NCBI GenBank assembly: GCA_023437365.1
Contig: JAEZGK010000103.1
Location: 1 to 64,000 of the forward strand
Source: Bacillota bacterium
GTDB taxonomy: Bacteria; Bacillota; Clostridia; Lachnospirales; Lachnospiraceae
Direction: 5' to 3'
Length of the DNA: 64,000 nucleotides
The notes beneath the pieces are model-generated. The model was not told where the DNA came from, searched no databases, and saw nothing but the letters and a program-made list of their open reading frames with translations. Below are positions 34,193-43,703 of the stretch, piece after piece (the stretch's first letter is position 1; every line of letters starts with the position of its first letter). The position numbers and the translations under genes are program-made.

Positions 34193-37100
34193 TTACCTTA
34201 CCAATCTATATATTTCGGCTTCCTTAACATTGACATCATACGGTTCAATATCTTGATTAAAAATTAAATCGAAACTGCTTATTTCTTTTGCTTGAAGACA
34301 GTTAGGAGAGGATGCAATAGGTATCAATATATTCCCTGTATTTGCAATAAAATGAAACTCCTCATTTAATTCATTACCATTCTTATCAATGCCCTTTACT
34401 ATTACAGTGGCATTTCTTGGTTTATCATCACCATACTCTACATTAATACGTAAAAATTCGCATTCACTTCCTAATAATGCTTGCCTCATGCCAATATGTA
34501 AGCTTACCGCTTTGTCTATGACTTTAACATAACTATTCTCAATAAATGCTGTTTGACTAGAACTGAAGCGGAAGTTCATTCTACTAAAATTTGCTCCCCA
34601 TTGACTCGGTAATTTAGCAAGTTCCGTTTGATGAAATACATTATCCATTCGGTTATCTGAAATTTTACTCGCAACTTCATTATATTGCTGAGTTAATTTT
34701 GTTATTTGCTCATTATTTAAACTATATAATTTTATGCTCTTAACAGCTACATTTGTCCCATCAGTAACATTATCAAAATCCAGTCTTAAATTAACCAATT
34801 TCGAATCAAGGTTAAATTGCTCAAGGTTGTACAGTGGAATTAATACTCTGTTTGATTTAATCTCGAAATGAATTGTATTAGTCTCATTGTGATTAACCTT
34901 TTCTGTTTGAACAAACAGTTGTCCTGACATACCTGTTAAAGTTAATTCATCCTGCAAGTTTAATTCAACTAATTGTATATTACTAAAATCCGTCTGACTT
35001 AACGAGTTAAATATCAGGTAAGGGTCCTCACCCGTTACTATCATACCGTTATTAGTCAGGTTTATACTGTTTGAAGCAGTTATATTATTTAAATTTAACT
35101 CTTCTAATAATGTGTTATTATATACGGCTTCATCAATAAGATTGTCATTGATCCCTATCTGATTTTTCATATCAAAAATCTCAATGTTATTTTCAATAGG
35201 TGATATATCAATATCATTTCTAACTAAAAAACTACATCCTTTATACTTTACATATTTATAATCTTGTTCCAGAAAATAACGATATATTCTATAACTACGT
35301 AATGATTCACTTACTCCAATATATCGTAATGGATTATTAATATAAACGATAGGTACATCATTTTCCTTTAGTCTTTCTATAGATTCAGTCTGTAATAATT
35401 CATTTGCAGCTACCATGGAAGAAACATATAATCCCGGTACTTTTCTGTCTGTCAGAAGATAATAAATACTCTTATCCGTAAAATCATAATATGTCTGATG
35501 ATAAGATAAAAGGTATTTACACATCTCATTAATAACCATAGCTTCATGCAAATACTGTTCGTTTTGAACAAACGCATATCCCAGCTTCTCCAAGCCGGTT
35601 TCCTCCGGCTTCGCATAAATAGCATCGTCCGGAATAGTAACTATACTATTGGCTTTTTGATGAATTTGAAAATATGGCGGATATGTCACATATAAGCCTA
35701 CAGATAAGGATAGGCTGCATACAATGAAAGCAAACGACTTAACCTCAATCTCTTGTCTATATAAATATAATAATACTAATACTAAGAAACCAAAAAAGGT
35801 GAAGCCTGTACCCCCAATTCTGGATATACCGGGATCGATACGAGTCAGAATTGACGGTAACATCAATAGATAAGCAATCATTGCAGAAACCGTTAGCATG
35901 ATACCCTGAATTAGTTTAATTGTATCTTTTTGCTTTATTACATATCTCACAAACATATATAACATAATGATTAGTGAAGCTAAGCCTGAACCATATTTAA
36001 ATAATATCTCAATCATCCTGTCAAGTAAGGTATGCCCCGTAAGGTAAGTCGGATCATAATGAATTGTTTGATAAATGCTTACCCCGTTTGTAATCATAGT
36101 TTCAAATCCATTGGTTCGCAAAAAGTGCAATGCATTTGATAATAATGGTATACAGCATAATCCAATTACTATGATACTTAGTGAAAATAATATGAATTTA
36201 GTAAGGAATTTCTTATTGTGCAGATCAAAAATTGCGTCATTTTTATATGCCTTATACCAAATGATGATAAATACCGGAATCAAAGAAGCAGCGACGGCAC
36301 CGCCATAGGTTGGCTGATACCAAACATGGATGATACAGGTCAATATATAACAATAAGTCCATCTCATAGGATTTTTTATCATTTTAGGGTTTAGTAACAA
36401 TAAGAAAACCGGAGCAATTAAGAAAATCCTATTCATGTAAAATAGTGGCATAATAGGTACAAATAATAAGATAAGATACTTATGTTCTATAATGTTGTAT
36501 AGTAATACTGCAACTAAAACTGCAACAATTACCAATAATAAGTTTTGCGTTTGTACGTATGTCGAATAGTTTCCTCCAAAGATAACTTTATTAAGCCCGG
36601 AAACTAAAAAGCCTAATCCCTGAAGAACTGAAACAAATTCGCTTCCCCACTTTTGACCCTTCTCTATGATCTGCTGATATACAATTGCTGTTTCTCCTGT
36701 ATGAAATTGGTCTGTATTAATTAACAGATTATATCCAGTATTCCAAAAACACACTGCTGTAAAGGAAATGATTGTACTCAACGAAACACTTTTGATTCTC
36801 TTCTTCTTTATGAAAGTAAGGATTGCCGTAAATAAATTAATGAAACATAGTAAAAGAATGAATGTAACAGCTAATTTTTTAAACCTTGAATAATAAACTG
36901 GAATATACTGAGTTCCTTGATAATAATAACGTGTATTTATTATACTATATAAACACAAAGGGATTATTAATTGTGTTAACGCAGAAATAATATCAACTAA
37001 TAGATCTTCCTGTTTATTTAATTTCCCAGTAGCAAACAAGTATATTACATAACCTGCTACACATAATAATACCCACAATAATGGTATAAAATACCTTGTC

Positions 37101-37675
37101 CCGTGATCAGCAATATTCGGATAGTAATATGCTGCTAATGCCAAAGCACCGGAAGACGATAAATAGACATAGAAGCATGAAGTAGCTAGTTTAAGTATAT
37201 TATCGCTTTTCATATTGGCTTTCTTCAGGACAAAGATAATAAAAAGCATGTATAAGCAAAAGCATAAATTAAAAATAGGTACCATGTTCATTTTAAATAA
37301 AAGCATTAAAAAAGCCGGCACAAAATAAATAAATGAATATTTATATTGCTTCGTCTCAGTATACTTGTTCGCCGCAATTGCTCTTTTATTCAGAATAAAG
37401 CTAATCGTAAAAAATGAGATTAAATAAATAATAATAAATGTATAGTAAGTATAGAAATCAATACTTTTATTCATTCCCGGGAAAGTTATATTGCCCGCCA
37501 CAATATCATGGTAGGATTGGATCCCCCCTTTAAATAATATATAAAACATAACTGAGCATGATATTGAAATCAAAAATGAAGCAATGATACTGATCATAGC
37601 TATGTTTGAATTATAAGGAATTACATTCTTTATTAATATAGTCATTTTGCTTTCTATCCTACGCATTGAGTACAT
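34193..37675 (-). CDS. Giant polytopic membrane protein, GT-C-like, paralog B
   Basis: About 1157-1160 aa, colinear with paralog A over its whole length. Shared blocks include LLINTDQFHTGETAIVYQQ, GQKWGSEFVSVLQGLGF, WTYCYILTCIIHVWYQPTYG, FTDKSIYY and VIVKGIDKNGNELNEEFHF, and both end with a QLIQ/RLVR-type tail. TM helices fill residues 25-620, with an extracellular C-terminal half. The start is either the ATG at 37675 or, better spaced from AAGGAG, the one at 37666. A duplication with divergence in the first 150 residues fits two enzymes using similar lipid-linked donors on different acceptors. Function not known. Confidence 0.7.
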   Translation of the reverse strand: MYSMRRIESKMTILIKNVIPYNSNIAMISIIASFLISISCSVMFYILFKGGIQSYHDIVAGNITFPGMNKSIDFYTYYTFIIIYLISFFTISFILNKRAIAANKYTETKQYKYSFIYFVPAFLMLLFKMNMVPIFNLCFCLYMLFIIFVLKKANMKSDNILKLATSCFYVYLSSSGALALAAYYYPNIADHGTRYFIPLLWVLLCVAGYVIYLFATGKLNKQEDLLVDIISALTQLIIPLCLYSIINTRYYYQGTQYIPVYYSRFKKLAVTFILLLCFINLFTAILTFIKKKRIKSVSLSTIISFTAVCFWNTGYNLLINTDQFHTGETAIVYQQIIEKGQKWGSEFVSVLQGLGFLVSGLNKVIFGGNYSTYVQTQNLLLVIVAVLVAVLLYNIIEHKYLILLFVPIMPLFYMNRIFLIAPVFLLLLNPKMIKNPMRWTYCYILTCIIHVWYQPTYGGAVAASLIPVFIIIWYKAYKNDAIFDLHNKKFLTKFILFSLSIIVIGLCCIPLLSNALHFLRTNGFETMITNGVSIYQTIHYDPTYLTGHTLLDRMIEILFKYGSGLASLIIMLYMFVRYVIKQKDTIKLIQGIMLTVSAMIAYLLMLPSILTRIDPGISRIGGTGFTFFGFLVLVLLYLYRQEIEVKSFAFIVCSLSLSVGLYVTYPPYFQIHQKANSIVTIPDDAIYAKPEETGLEKLGYAFVQNEQYLHEAMVINEMCKYLLSYHQTYYDFTDKSIYYLLTDRKVPGLYVSSMVAANELLQTESIERLKENDVPIVYINNPLRYIGVSESLRSYRIYRYFLEQDYKYVKYKGCSFLVRNDIDISPIENNIEIFDMKNQIGINDNLIDEAVYNNTLLEELNLNNITASNSINLTNNGMIVTGEDPYLIFNSLSQTDFSNIQLVELNLQDELTLTGMSGQLFVQTEKVNHNETNTIHFEIKSNRVLIPLYNLEQFNLDSKLVNLRLDFDNVTDGTNVAVKSIKLYSLNNEQITKLTQQYNEVASKISDNRMDNVFHQTELAKLPSQWGANFSRMNFRFSSSQTAFIENSYVKVIDKAVSLHIGMRQALLGSECEFLRINVEYGDDKPRNATVIVKGIDKNGNELNEEFHFIANTGNILIPIASSPNCLQAKEISSFDLIFNQDIEPYDVNVKEAEIYRLVR

Positions 37676-38230
37676 TTCTCCTTATCTACAGCATGGCATT
37701 AATTTTTAATAACCCAATCTCTTATATCGAAGCCACATCATGGCCCAAATACAATATCAGCTCACTTGGATTTTTCACCCATAATTAATTCGCAGATTCA
37801 CAAAAATAATCATAATTAATAACTCGTATTATCTTCGGTAAATAGCTTATCTATATATCCAGCTAGAGCATTGTCACATCCTGCATCAATATATAACAAT
37901 GGCTTGTTTATTATTATATATTAGTTAATTTTATCATAATCTTAAATGGAATATATCTTCATGTTCTTTTTAAAAATATGATCCATGCAAATCCTAGAAT
38001 TTTTATTTATCTATGCAAAACCATTTATGAATTTTATCCATAGTAAATTTACCTCCAGAAATATGTTAATAATAACTTTGATTAATGTGCCATAAGGTGC
38101 TTTTGATTCTTTAATCAATCTTTACTTTTTTAACTAAGAATTCTATTGTATTATCATCACTTGAAATAAGAATGATATAGATCTTATCATATTGCATCAT
38201 TTCTATTTTGAACTAAAACCATCGTCTATC
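37676..38230 (-). pseudogene. AT-rich gap with decayed coding fragments
   Basis: This 555-bp stretch holds no intact gene. On the minus strand two pieces look like former protein: NKPLLYIDAGCDNALAGYID (about 37845-37914) and ELILYLGHDVAS followed by EIGLLKINA (about 37690-37775), interrupted by stops and in different frames. I cannot name the family. TTGATTAA near 38074 is repeated inverted near 38117 and may form a weak hairpin after the epimerase gene. A promoter for the downstream giant gene may lie here, but I see no convincing boxes. Confidence 0.25.
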
Positions 38231-39163
38231 TCAATCTATCGTAATATTATGTTTTCTATAATAATCAATCACAGTTGAAATCCCCTGTTCTACACCTACC
38301 CTCGGACTCCACCCCAGTTCTTTCTCAGTAACCGAGATATCTATGATCGTCTTCGAAACATCACATTTGCGTATCGGTTGATATGAGATTCTAGCAAAAT
38401 TCATCCCGGATTTCTCTACTATTATATCAATAATTTCATGCAACGTATGTGCCTGCCCTGAACCGATATTGAATATATGTTGGTCTCCGTCATACTCGGC
38501 CACCTTCATCAGAGCACTCATTAAGTCGTCCATAAAAATATAATCTCTTTGATTGTTACCGTCACCATAGATGGTGATCGGTTTCTTTTGGAATAAACGA
38601 TAGATAAAGATCGGTATCACTCCCTGAGGCTTCGCAGGATCCTGCCCGATGCCATACGGGTTTGAGATTCGCACAATCTTGTAATTTATGCCATGATACA
38701 GGCCGAAGAACTCGAGATAGCTCTCTATCACTTTCTTCTGTACCCCATAGCTGCAGATCGGATTTAACTGATCCGTGGTCTTATTCCTATGATCGCCTGT
38801 CTCTCCGTAAATCGTTCCGCCTGAGGAGGAGAATATAATCTCCTTCACGCCACACTTCGTCATATCGCTCAGGAGGCGAACCGTCGGAACGATATTTTCC
38901 ATAATCTCGTTGTCGATGTGCTCTGTGTCCTCTGAAGGTATGGTCGTGCTAATAAGATGAAAAACCTTATCCACCCCTGTCAGAAGTGGGGTAAAGTCCT
39001 TCATCTCGATAAAATTGCCTTCTAATAATTCAAGATTCTCGATGCCTTCCAATTCCTTCGGTTTGATGATATCAAAACCGATTACCTTATATTCTCTACA
39101 TAATTGCCTGCACAGATTTTTTCCGATAAATCCGCCCGCCCCTAACACTAAACATGTTTTCAT
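38231..39163 (-). CDS. NAD-dependent sugar-nucleotide epimerase/reductase (SDR)
   Basis: 310-aa extended SDR protein. GAGGFIGKNLCRQL binds NAD, FSSSGGTIYGE supplies the serine, and SYGVQKKV the YxxxK pair. PIRKCDVSKTIIDIS and the GDGNNQRDYIF loop are like UDP-glucose 4-epimerase/GalE-type and 4-ketoreductase proteins. Because rfbD is absent from the window, it could be the 4-ketoreductase that finishes the dTDP-6-deoxy sugar; the alternative is a UDP-sugar C4 epimerase. It lies 19 bp after a GT4 gene and ends just before the 555-bp gap. Confidence 0.82.
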   Translation of the reverse strand: MKTCLVLGAGGFIGKNLCRQLCREYKVIGFDIIKPKELEGIENLELLEGNFIEMKDFTPLLTGVDKVFHLISTTIPSEDTEHIDNEIMENIVPTVRLLSDMTKCGVKEIIFSSSGGTIYGETGDHRNKTTDQLNPICSYGVQKKVIESYLEFFGLYHGINYKIVRISNPYGIGQDPAKPQGVIPIFIYRLFQKKPITIYGDGNNQRDYIFMDDLMSALMKVAEYDGDQHIFNIGSGQAHTLHEIIDIIVEKSGMNFARISYQPIRKCDVSKTIIDISVTEKELGWSPRVGVEQGISTVIDYYRKHNITID

Positions 39164-39182
39164 GCAATATTCTCCAATACTT

Positions 39183-40847
39183 TTATCTTGTCAATTCATC
39201 GTACAAATTGGCATAATCGTCAACCATAGTATTTACTCCGAAATTACTCCAGGCACGCCCTTGATTAAACTGTCCAATTTCCTTACATCTTGCATAGTCA
39301 TTCAGCAGGTCAACCAAGATATCCGATAACCTGTCCGAATCATCCGCAGGTGCCAGTAAGCTTTCATTGGCAATAATCTCATTAATTGCCCCGATATCAT
39401 ACCCTGCAACCGGTATCCCCATGCTCATGGCAAAGGGTGAGACTTGTCCGAAGCTTTCCTTCCATACCGGAGCAACAAAAATAGTAAACTTCTCATACCA
39501 GGAGGGCAGCTCCATGTATGGTACGTATCCCGTAAAGGTAAAATTATCCATAACTCCGGCAAATTTCACTTTATTTACATAATATTCATACTGTGGTCCA
39601 CCTCCGACGATAATTGCTTTAGTCTGAGGCCTCTTCTGCACTGTTTTGATGAATACATCAATGGAGTATTGATTTAATTTATCGTAACCCAGCCGATAGA
39701 CCATGCCGATGGTATCCTCGGCCAGATAATCTCCCTCCAGCTTCCTGGTGAAGAGGTCGAAATTAGACCCCGGATAGATCACCATACTCTTCTCATCATT
39801 ACTATCATGAAACTTTTCCAGTACATAATGACTTACAAATACATACTTATCAATATAATTCTTTAATATCGGCTCAATCGGAGTATTGATGTTTTCTATC
39901 ATCTTACATCCCGAAACCTCTTCCAACAGATTGAATACCTTATGGTACCATTCGCCTTCCCAGATATGAGTATGTATAATATCGGGGGAATACTCCTTGA
40001 TCAGCTCCAGTACCTTTTTTTTATCTTCGATATCAATCACTGTCACATCAACATCTAAAAATTCATCCGCCCCTCGATATGCCATCGTAAAAATCTTATG
40101 ATCATACTGGTGTCCATAATGCTCTATGATGTCTATGATCAATCTGGAGGAACCTCCGGTATAGAAGTTCTCGATAAAATGCAACACTCTTTTTCTCTCC
40201 GGTAACAGCTCCTGCCTGATCGTGACGCGGTAGGGTTCAACTACCTGAAGACTGGTCTTATCCATGCCTGCTTCCTTTTGCGCATGCAAGGCAACTGCTT
40301 TTGCGCTCCTTAGTGCATTTTTCAAGCCTTCTCTTCTTAGCTTCCTGAAGATTCTTCTGATACTGACCCGATCTCTCCCAATGAATTGAAAGATGGCCCG
40401 GAGGCTACTTGACAGATTGCCCAGATAGCGCATGCAGATTTCAGAGAAGCTCAGTTCGGTCAGCTGAAAGCTTTGTACCTCAAAATCAATCGGTTTAAAT
40501 CCAAAGTCAAAACGTAAGGCATCACTGCCACCCTCCGAAAGCTTCAGAAGATAAGTGTACTCTTCGCCGTCCATAAAACCCAGCTCGTAGGACTGTTCCT
40601 CGCAAAAAGCATTTTCAGGAGTCGATGCATAATACATCTTAAATCTTAACCCATCCACGCTGCCGTGAATTCTGTGCGATATCCTGATCCATTTATATTT
40701 TTTCTTTAGATACACAATAAATAAAGAATTATCCTGCCCGGAGGTATATTGATTATTCTCCGCATAAGCGAAGTTATGACACAGTACATCCTTCACCTGC
40801 TTATTCGCCTTCATAATAAATTCCTTAAATATCACACAGTTATCCAT
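39183..40847 (-). CDS. GT4-family glycosyltransferase with N-terminal extension
   Basis: 554 aa. Residues about 190-550 are a GT-B transferase of the GT4 family: VLHFIENFYTGGSSRLIIDI, IVGGGPQYEYYVNKVKFAGV, FTGYVPYMELPSWYEKFTI, then the donor site PVWKESFGQVSPFAMSMGIP. The first 190 residues (including KYKWIRISHRIHGSVDGLR) have a beta-rich pattern that I do not recognise, perhaps a carbohydrate-binding or regulatory part; a short amphipathic stretch with many Arg (RRIFRKLRREGLK) follows and may bind the membrane. It lies 2 bp from the upstream trimodular transferase. Likely a chain-building enzyme. Confidence 0.85.
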   Translation of the reverse strand: MDNCVIFKEFIMKANKQVKDVLCHNFAYAENNQYTSGQDNSLFIVYLKKKYKWIRISHRIHGSVDGLRFKMYYASTPENAFCEEQSYELGFMDGEEYTYLLKLSEGGSDALRFDFGFKPIDFEVQSFQLTELSFSEICMRYLGNLSSSLRAIFQFIGRDRVSIRRIFRKLRREGLKNALRSAKAVALHAQKEAGMDKTSLQVVEPYRVTIRQELLPERKRVLHFIENFYTGGSSRLIIDIIEHYGHQYDHKIFTMAYRGADEFLDVDVTVIDIEDKKKVLELIKEYSPDIIHTHIWEGEWYHKVFNLLEEVSGCKMIENINTPIEPILKNYIDKYVFVSHYVLEKFHDSNDEKSMVIYPGSNFDLFTRKLEGDYLAEDTIGMVYRLGYDKLNQYSIDVFIKTVQKRPQTKAIIVGGGPQYEYYVNKVKFAGVMDNFTFTGYVPYMELPSWYEKFTIFVAPVWKESFGQVSPFAMSMGIPVAGYDIGAINEIIANESLLAPADDSDRLSDILVDLLNDYARCKEIGQFNQGRAWSNFGVNTMVDDYANLYDELTR

Positions 40848-40849
40848 AA

Positions 40850-43684
40850 TTAATTATCCTCTTTCAGTAACTTGTTGATAATCGATGATATATTTCTGTC
40901 AAAGGCTTCTTTGGTAAAATGCCGCTCGTAGGTTCTTCTGCCTTCGGCCTTCAGATTGTCTAATTCATTGACATGATCAATCACATATATCATCTTGTTC
41001 ATAAGCTCTTTATAATCATTATTTCTGTAGATAAAACCATCCACACCATCTTGCAGCAAAGATGCAGTACCTGTATTTTCGGAACATATGGCTATTTTGG
41101 AAAGCATTAGACATTCCGTCATAAACACAGGCATCGGATCATCTATGGAGGAACATACGATAGCATCACATTGATTGTATAAATCCCTTATTTCGTCTCT
41201 GGATACTTCATTGATAAGTGTAACCTGTTCCGGATAAGCTTCCTTCAGTTGTAATAAATCCCTATATATTATATCATTAATTTTACGTCCAACAATGAAA
41301 AATCTACATTTATCAATATAATTCTTCGGAAGTGCCATAATTGCTTTCGCAAAGATATCCTGACCCTTTCGTTTTTCTATCGTTCCTATGGTAGAAAATA
41401 CCACTTTCCCATCAATATTGTCCAGTATATACTTAAAGTCTAGTCCAGCTTGATCCGCATAATCCGGTACACAATACAGCAGTTCTTCAGCGGGATAGGC
41501 CGGTCTGTATTCCTTCAGCATTGCTCTGGCATATCCGCCGCCACAATAGACATGGATATTCTTTCCAATTTCAGCCGGAAGAAGTTCATCGGCACCTAAC
41601 CGATAGCTCTCCCCGGACTCATGAACCCACCATAACACAGGTACCTTTTTATCCTTGAGATGATTGATATTATTATATTGAACTAATGTACTTACGATAA
41701 TCAAATCAAAATTTATCGCCCATTTTACCCAGAAATCGCTGCCATTAACTGAACTGTTAATGATCACATCTATTCCGTCCGATACTAGCTCTTCTCTAAG
41801 TTTTCCGTCATACGGCGAAACAACAACAGTATAATTTCCGGCCTCGCGAATTGCTTTTGCAGCATAAAGAAGCGCAATCGGTGCTCCTGTCAATGACAAT
41901 TCATGACTGACCAGAAGTACAGCTTTTCCGGATTTATTCACATTATGTCCATGATAAAATGCAACGTCCGTCGGAACATTTTTTAACATCAAATATTTCA
42001 TCTCATTCGTAAAATATGGGTCATACTCTAATTGATTCATATAATTCTTGAGGATATATAAATACGCAGAGCTACTTTCCTTACAATACCAGCTGTCATA
42101 CCAGTCGCATTGATCTACCCGGATTAAAGAGTCCGCACAATAAAAGCAACTCTTACCGAGTGTTTTTACTTTATAGGATAATTCAACATTGCTGAACTTA
42201 TCCGGGGTATCTGACTCATTCCACCCACCGGCTTTCTCAAGGAGTTCTTTTCTGACAGCCAAGCAGGTTGCTGACAGTATGGTAACCTCTCTGCTCGAAA
42301 AAGCGGGATCGTTTACTCCCTCTTTCAGATCATTGGGTTCCCCGTTAAATGGGATCGGATAAAAGCCATAGCCCCCGGATATCATTCCGGCATAACGAAG
42401 CGTATTGTCCGCCCTTACTATCTTCGGTGATACAGCCCCAACCTGATCAAAAGCAAAGCAATCTATGATTTTCCTGAGCCAATTCACCTCAGACACTGTT
42501 GCCGAATCCTGCAGGAATAGTATAATCTCTCCCCGGGCAGAAGCTGCTCCGGCGTTACATTTTCCCGAATAATTAAATGTGCCCTCATGTACTACATATG
42601 TAATGTTGCCAAATACACCAAATTCTTCCTTTAGTTTATCGCATAAATTGCTGCTCGTTACTATGATAATCTCATAAGTCGGATAGTCTGTAGTCGTAAG
42701 TATAGACCTGATACATTTTTGAATTAATTGCATATCATCTGTCGGAATAACAATAGAAACTCTTGGTGTATCATATTTCAACGAAATTGTGCATGAATTA
42801 TGATTGAAACAGGTATTTCCATGATACCCCAATCTATTGATTGCATTATTAATCACAGAAGCTTTATGATACAGATTATTTTCTTCATATAGATTGTTCC
42901 TCAGCAGAAGAATTCGATTGACATGCAGAGCACTTTCCTCTACTTGAAGTATTTTTAATACGGCATCATTTATTTTGGCAGAAAAGATAAGATTGTCTGC
43001 CAAAAATCCTTGGATTTTCCTGATCATTGCAGCTGAGAACAGAACACCCTGCTCCATATATAAGCTGCCGAGTTCATACACCGGAGAATAATCCGGTTTG
43101 ATAAAATACCTTATCCTACGTCCGTCCGCCTCGTCAAAGATGCACTCATCGCAATATACAATTGCCGCCGATTGTGCCTCCACCTTCTGGGCAAATATTA
43201 AAAGCGCGTCCGGATGCAGCAAATTCCCGGCTTGAATCACAAAAACATAATCCTGCTTAATGACAGGAATGATTTTGTCATAGACCTCACCGGGATGTTT
43301 TTTATAATAAAAGATTGTATCATCTTCTTTAGCAGGATATTGCTCCGGTGCAACAAGTATGATGCCGTAATTTCCGTAGGATTGCTTATGAAGGCTCTCA
43401 ATAGTTTTCTCCACATCTGATTGCTGCTTACCGATTTCGATGATTACCAAAATACTTTTGCTGGCAGCATCCTTAGTAAGCTCGATTTTCTGCTGATATT
43501 CATAAATATCATAATCAATTATACTATCGTCTTTTTGTCTTGTACTCACAGTAATAACAGCATGCTTAAGCCTGGTTAACCCGCCTTTTGAAAGCTCTTT
43601 CCATACCTTTACGGGTATTTTTCTCTTTTCTTCTGTGTTATGAAATGCGATTAACAATAACTTTGCCTTATTAACTAAGCTCAT
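40850..43684 (-). CDS. Trimodular glycosyltransferase (GT2-like, GT2, GT4)
   Basis: 944 aa with three transferase-like parts. Residues about 75-260 resemble a degenerate GT2 (SILVIIEIGKQQSDVEKTIE, YCDECIFDEADGRRIRYFIK). Residues about 305-560 are a complete GT2: PRVSIVIPTDD, NAGAASARGEIILFLQDSAT, VSPKIVRADNTLRYAGMI and AGGWNE. Residues about 610-935 are a GT-B fold of GT4 type: LLVSHELSLTGAPIALLYAA, STIGTIEKRKGQDIFAKAIM, SSIDDPMPVFMTECLMLSK and the acceptor-side EN. Such fusions often make an alternating repeat unit. Upstream is the methyltransferase (19 bp), downstream a GT4 gene (2 bp). Confidence 0.85.
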   Translation of the reverse strand: MSLVNKAKLLLIAFHNTEEKRKIPVKVWKELSKGGLTRLKHAVITVSTRQKDDSIIDYDIYEYQQKIELTKDAASKSILVIIEIGKQQSDVEKTIESLHKQSYGNYGIILVAPEQYPAKEDDTIFYYKKHPGEVYDKIIPVIKQDYVFVIQAGNLLHPDALLIFAQKVEAQSAAIVYCDECIFDEADGRRIRYFIKPDYSPVYELGSLYMEQGVLFSAAMIRKIQGFLADNLIFSAKINDAVLKILQVEESALHVNRILLLRNNLYEENNLYHKASVINNAINRLGYHGNTCFNHNSCTISLKYDTPRVSIVIPTDDMQLIQKCIRSILTTTDYPTYEIIIVTSSNLCDKLKEEFGVFGNITYVVHEGTFNYSGKCNAGAASARGEIILFLQDSATVSEVNWLRKIIDCFAFDQVGAVSPKIVRADNTLRYAGMISGGYGFYPIPFNGEPNDLKEGVNDPAFSSREVTILSATCLAVRKELLEKAGGWNESDTPDKFSNVELSYKVKTLGKSCFYCADSLIRVDQCDWYDSWYCKESSSAYLYILKNYMNQLEYDPYFTNEMKYLMLKNVPTDVAFYHGHNVNKSGKAVLLVSHELSLTGAPIALLYAAKAIREAGNYTVVVSPYDGKLREELVSDGIDVIINSSVNGSDFWVKWAINFDLIIVSTLVQYNNINHLKDKKVPVLWWVHESGESYRLGADELLPAEIGKNIHVYCGGGYARAMLKEYRPAYPAEELLYCVPDYADQAGLDFKYILDNIDGKVVFSTIGTIEKRKGQDIFAKAIMALPKNYIDKCRFFIVGRKINDIIYRDLLQLKEAYPEQVTLINEVSRDEIRDLYNQCDAIVCSSIDDPMPVFMTECLMLSKIAICSENTGTASLLQDGVDGFIYRNNDYKELMNKMIYVIDHVNELDNLKAEGRRTYERHFTKEAFDRNISSIINKLLKEDN

Positions 43685-43703
43685 ACCCTTCTCCCGTTTT
43701 TCC

